64,000 nt of DNA from Ptiloglossa arizonensis (taxonomy: Eukaryota > Arthropoda > Insecta > Hymenoptera > Colletidae): contig NW_027479429.1 of NCBI RefSeq assembly GCF_051014685.1, positions 62,001-126,000 on the forward strand. The letters run 5' to 3'. Made by a program: the position numbers and the translations under genes. Shown piece by piece: positions 60,533 to 64,000 of the stretch. How positions within the stretch are numbered: position 1 is the first letter of the stretch; each line of letters begins with the position of its first letter. The notes below the pieces were generated by a model that was given only the letters and a program-made list of their open reading frames with translations, did no database searches and had not been told where the DNA came from.

Positions 60533-61416
60533 CCCATATCTCGCGAACGGATTGACTTAACCGAAAAATTCCTGTTGCGTCTGAAAGTAGAAACTCGCCC
60601 GATTACAACGGTATGTGTATTTTTTTCCTAGCCAATTCTGGTTAAGCGTTTGGTGCAGCGGAATTGCGAAAAATTTGTTGTATTCTAAACCATTTCTTAG
60701 CTTCAAACTCCCATATCTCGCGAACGGATTGACTTAACCGAAAAATTCCTATTGCGTCTGAAAGTAGAAACTCGCCCGATTACAACGGTACGTGTATTTT
60801 TCCCCTAGGCCATTCTGGTTAAGCGATTGGAGCAGCAGAATTGCGAAAAATTTGTTGTCTTGTCAACCATTTCTTAGCTTCAAAGTCCCATATCTCGCGA
60901 ACGGATTGACCGAACCCAAAAATTCCTATTTTAACTGAATGTAGAAACTCGCCGGATTACAACGGTATGTGTATTTTTCCCTAGCCCATTCTGGTTAAGC
61001 GTTTGGTGCAGCAGAATTGCGAAAGATTTGTTGTCTTCTAAACCATTTCTTAGCTTCAAACTCCCATATCTCGCGAACGGATTGACTTAACCGAAAAATT
61101 CCTACTGCGTCTGAAAGTAGAAACTCGCCCGATTACAACGGTACGTGTATTTTTCCCCTAGGCCATTCTGGTTAAGCGATTGGAGCAGCAGAATTGCGAA
61201 AAATTTGTTGTCTTGTCAACCATTTCTTTGCTTCAAAGTCCCATATCTCGCGAACGGATTGACCTAACCCAAAAATTCCTTATGCATCTGAAAGTAGAAA
61301 CTCGCCCGATTACAACGGTATGTGTACTTTTACCCTAGGGCATTCTGGTTAAGCGTTTGGAGCAGCAGAATTGCGAAAAATTTTTTGCCTTCTCAACCAT
61401 TTCTTGGCTTCAAACT
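60533..61416 (+). repeat. Five monomers of the diverged family
   Basis: Units: gacttaaccg with gttgcgtct, tagccaattc and tgcagcgg; gacttaaccg with attgcgtct; the 176-bp ttttaact/ccggattac unit; gacttaaccg with cctactgcgtct; and cttatgcatct with tgtacttttacc. The tagccaattc/tgcagcgg pair and the unit after it match 48,36x-48,68x, so this cluster was copied with rearrangement from the 47-49 kb type of sequence. Confidence 0.75.
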
Positions 61417-63893
61417 CCCATATCTCGCGAACGGATTGACCTAACCCAAAAATTCTTTATGTATCTGAAAGTAGGAACTCGCCCGATTACAACGGTGTGT
61501 GTATTTTTTCCCTAAGGCATTCTGGTTAAGCGATTGGAGCAGCAGAATTGCGAAAATTTGTTGTCTTCTCAACCATTCCTTGGCTTCAAACTCCCATATC
61601 TCGCGAACGGATTGACCTAACCCAAAAATTCCTTATGTATCTGAAAGTAGAAACTCGCCCGATTACAACGGTATGTGTATTTTTTCCCTAAGGCATTCTG
61701 GTTAAGCGTTCGGAGCAGCAGAATTGCGAAAAATTTTTTGCCTTCTCAACCATTTCTTGTCTTCAAACTCCCATATCTCGCGAACGGATTGACCTAACCC
61801 AAAAATTCCTTATGCATCTGAAAGTAGAAACTCTCCCGATTACAACGGTACGTGTATTTTTCTCCTAGGGCATTCTGGTTAAGCGATTGGAGCAGCAGAA
61901 TTGCGAAAAATTTGTTGTCTTGTCAACCATTTCTTAGCTTCAAAGTCCCATATCTCGCGAACGGATTGACCTAACCCAAAAATTCCTGTTGCGTCTGAAA
62001 GTAGAAACTCGCCCGATTACAACGGTTTGTGTATTTTTTTCCTAGGCCATTCTGGTTAAGCGTTTGGAGCTGCAGATTTGCGAAAAATTTGTTGTCTTCT
62101 CAACCATTTCTTAGCTTCAAACTCTCATATCTCGCGAACGGATAGACCTAACCCAAAAATTCCTATTGCATTTGAAAGTAGAAACTCGCCCTGTTACAAC
62201 GGTTCGTGTATTTTTCCCCTAGGGCATTCTGGTTAAGCGATTTGTGCAGCAGAAGTGCGAAAAATTTGTTGTCTTGTCAACCATTTCTTAGCTTCAAGGT
62301 CCCATATCTCGCGAACGGATTGACCTAACCCAAAAATTCGTATTGCATTTGAAAGTAGAAACTCGCCCGATTACAACGGTGTGTGTATTTTTTCCCTAGG
62401 CCATTCTGGTTAAGCGTTTGGAGCAGCAGAATTGCGAAAAATTTTTTACCTTCTCAACCATTTCTTGGCTTCAATCTCCCATATCTCGCGAACGGATTGA
62501 CCTAACCCAAAAATTCCTGTTGCGTCTGAAAGTAGAAACTCGCCCGATTACAACGGTATGTGTATTTTTTCCCTAGGGCATTCTGGTTAAGCGTTTGGAG
62601 CAGCAGAATTGCGCAAAATTTTTTGCCTTCTCAACCATTTCTTGGCTTCAAAGTCCCATATCTCGCGAACGGATTGACCTAACCCAAAAATTCCTGTTGC
62701 GTCTGAAAGTAGAAACTCGCCCGATTACAACGGTATGTGTATTTTTCCCCTAGGGCATTCTGGTTAAGCGATTTGTGCAGCAGAAGTGCGAAAAATTTGT
62801 TGTCTTGTCAACCATTTCTTAGCTTCAAGGTCCCAAATCTCGCGAACGAATTGACCTAACCCAAAAATTCGTATTGCATTTGAAAGTAGAAACTCGCCCG
62901 ATTACAACGGTATGTGTGTTTTTTCCCTAGGCCATTCTGGTTAAGCGTTTGGAGCAGCAGAATTGCGAAAAATTTTTTGCCTTCTCAACCATTTCTTGGC
63001 TTCAAACTCCCATATCTCGCGAACGGATTGACCTAACCCAAAAATTCCTTATGCATCTGAAAGTAGAAACTCTCCCGATTACAACGGTACGTGTATTTTT
63101 CTCCTAGGGCATTCTGGTTAAGCGATTGGAGCAGCAGAATTGCGAAAAATTTGTTGTCTTGTCAACCATTTCTTAGCTTCAAAGTCCCATATCTCGCGAA
63201 CGGATTGACCTAACCCAAAAATTCCTGTTGCGTCTGAAAGTAGAAACTCGCCCGATTACAACGGTTTGTGTATTTTTTTCCTAGGCCATTCTGGTTAAGC
63301 GTTTGGAGCAGCAGATTTGCGAAAAATTTGTTGTCTTCTCAACCATTTCTTAGCTTCAAACTCTCATATCTCGCGAACGGATAGACCTAACCCAAAAATT
63401 CCTATTGCATTTGAAAGTAGAAACTCGCCCTGTTACAACGGTTCGTGTATTTTTCCCCTAGGGCATTCTGGTTAAGCGATTTGTGCAGCAGAAGTGCGAA
63501 AAATTTGTTGTCTTGTCAACCATTTCTTAGCTTCAAGGTCCCATATCTCGCGAACGGATTGACCTAACCCAAAAATTCCTGTTGCGTCTGAAAGTAGAAA
63601 CTCTCCCGATTACAACGGTACGTGTATTTTTACCCTAGGGCATTCTGGTTAAGCGTTTGGAGCAGCAGATTTGCGAAAAATTTGTTGTCTTCTCAACCAT
63701 TTCTTAGCTTCAAACTCTCATATCTCGCGAACGGATAGACCTAACCCAAAAATTCCTATTGCATTTGAAAGTAGAAACTCGCCCTGTTACAACGGTTCGT
63801 GTATTTTTCCCCTAGGGCATTCTGGTTAAGCGATTTGTGCAGCAGAAGTGCGAAAAATTTGTTGTCTTGTCAACCATTTCTTAGCTTCAAGGT
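61417..63893 (+). repeat. Mosaic terminal segment reusing 7-9 kb type monomers
   Basis: Fourteen units: B with ggtgtgtg, E, tctcccg, gttgcgtct/tttgtg, gatagacc/ccctgttac, gtattgcattt, the caatctccc unit with gttgcgtct, a gcgcaaaa tail (62,611), a recombinant (tatgtg then tttcccc and gcgatttgtg), cccaaatctcgcg, tctcccg, gttgcgtct, gatagacc, and a second recombinant at 63,540 (gttgcgtct front, tctcccg and tttaccc middle, gatttgcg tail), then gatagacc again. The order follows 7,434-9,2xx, some 54 kb away. Confidence 0.75.
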
Positions 63894-64000
63894 CCCATAT
63901 CTCGCGAACGGATTGACCTAACCCAAAAATTCGTATTGCATTTGAAAGTAGAAACTCGCCCGATTACAACGGTATGTGTATTTTTTCCCTAGGCCATTCT
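63894..64000 (+). repeat. Partial satellite monomer cut by the window end
   Basis: The first 107 bases of a unit of the gtattgcattt / ccctaggcc class. The array clearly continues beyond the window on this side. Confidence 0.95.

Larger units (their letters stand above)
1..64000 (+). repeat. Continuous 177-bp satellite DNA array filling the window
   Basis: The same 177-base unit recurs from the first to the last base, always in the same orientation. Taking the boundary at the motif cccatatctcgcgaac, units start at 1, 178, 355, 532 and so on to 63,894, giving 361 complete units plus a partial one. The expected start of the last unit is 63,898, so the drift is only -4 bases, and the small indels listed separately account for it. 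No unique sequence, transposon or inverted segment interrupts it. Long, single-orientation arrays of nucleosome-sized (about 170-180 bp) monomers grouped into higher-order repeats are typical of eukaryotic centromeres and pericentromeres. That location is inferred, since no flanking DNA is visible. The species and satellite family are not recognised. Confidence 0.98.

Noticed and set aside
1..64000. CRISPR array
   Set aside because: The repeat is 177 bp with no unique spacers, and every part of the unit is repeated.
1..64000. Ribosomal DNA, tRNA cluster, telomere repeat or histone-type gene array
   Set aside because: The unit is only 177 bp, lacks recognisable RNA gene sequence, and has no short telomere-type motif.
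1..64000. Alpha satellite (171 bp primate) or the Arabidopsis 178-bp centromere repeat
   Set aside because: Length is similar, but the sequence does not resemble either as I know them. Only the short CENP-B-box-like match recalls alpha satellite.

Overview
The whole 64,000-base window is one uninterrupted, head-to-tail satellite DNA array. The monomer is 177 bp and about 41% GC (counted on the first monomer). With the phase set at the first base, the window holds 361 complete monomers plus a 107-base partial one starting at 63,894. The register drifts by only -4 bases over the window, and a list of small indels accounts for that drift. All monomers point the same way. I found no single-copy gene, RNA gene, transposon insertion, inversion, CRISPR array or flanking unique DNA. 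The short open frames on either strand are by-products of the satellite, because 177 is a multiple of 3.

This is eukaryotic DNA of the centromeric or pericentromeric kind. The species cannot be told from the sequence. CpG is not depleted (8 per monomer against about 7 expected), which hints at a lightly methylated genome such as an invertebrate, or at very recent homogenisation. That is weak evidence, and a plant cannot be excluded.

The array is organised as nested higher-order repeats (HORs). Single monomers typically differ at roughly 8-10% of sites by eye, while corresponding monomers in neighbouring multi-monomer units are almost identical. From left to right: a 5-mer (885 bp) at 1-1,770; a 4-mer series at 2,125-3,716; a rearranged 5-mer at 3,894-4,955; a 12-mer (2,124 bp) first seen at 4,956 and repeated at 18,231-23,541; a 24-monomer block duplicated at a 28-monomer step (7,080-11,326 and 12,035-16,283); an 8-mer (1,416 bp) at 15,045-17,876; a 37-monomer block (6,549 bp) at 24,250-37,165 that contains a 13/14-mer; a 16-mer (2,832 bp) at 39,113-44,251; an irregular, more diverged stretch at 44,252-49,913; a 21/22-mer block in three copies at 49,914-60,532; and a mosaic end at 60,533-64,000 that reuses monomers typical of 7-9 kb and 24-26 kb.

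The points most worth a second look are: a CENP-B-box-like motif at the monomer boundary matching 8 of 9 core positions; hybrid monomers and exact one-monomer deletions that record unequal exchange; an inherited 176-bp subfamily; a stop-codon polymorphism that alone limits the open frames; and tight clusters of single-base indels (18.46-19.87, 25.59-25.88 and 27.04-27.29 kb) that look like assembly or polishing defects rather than biology.
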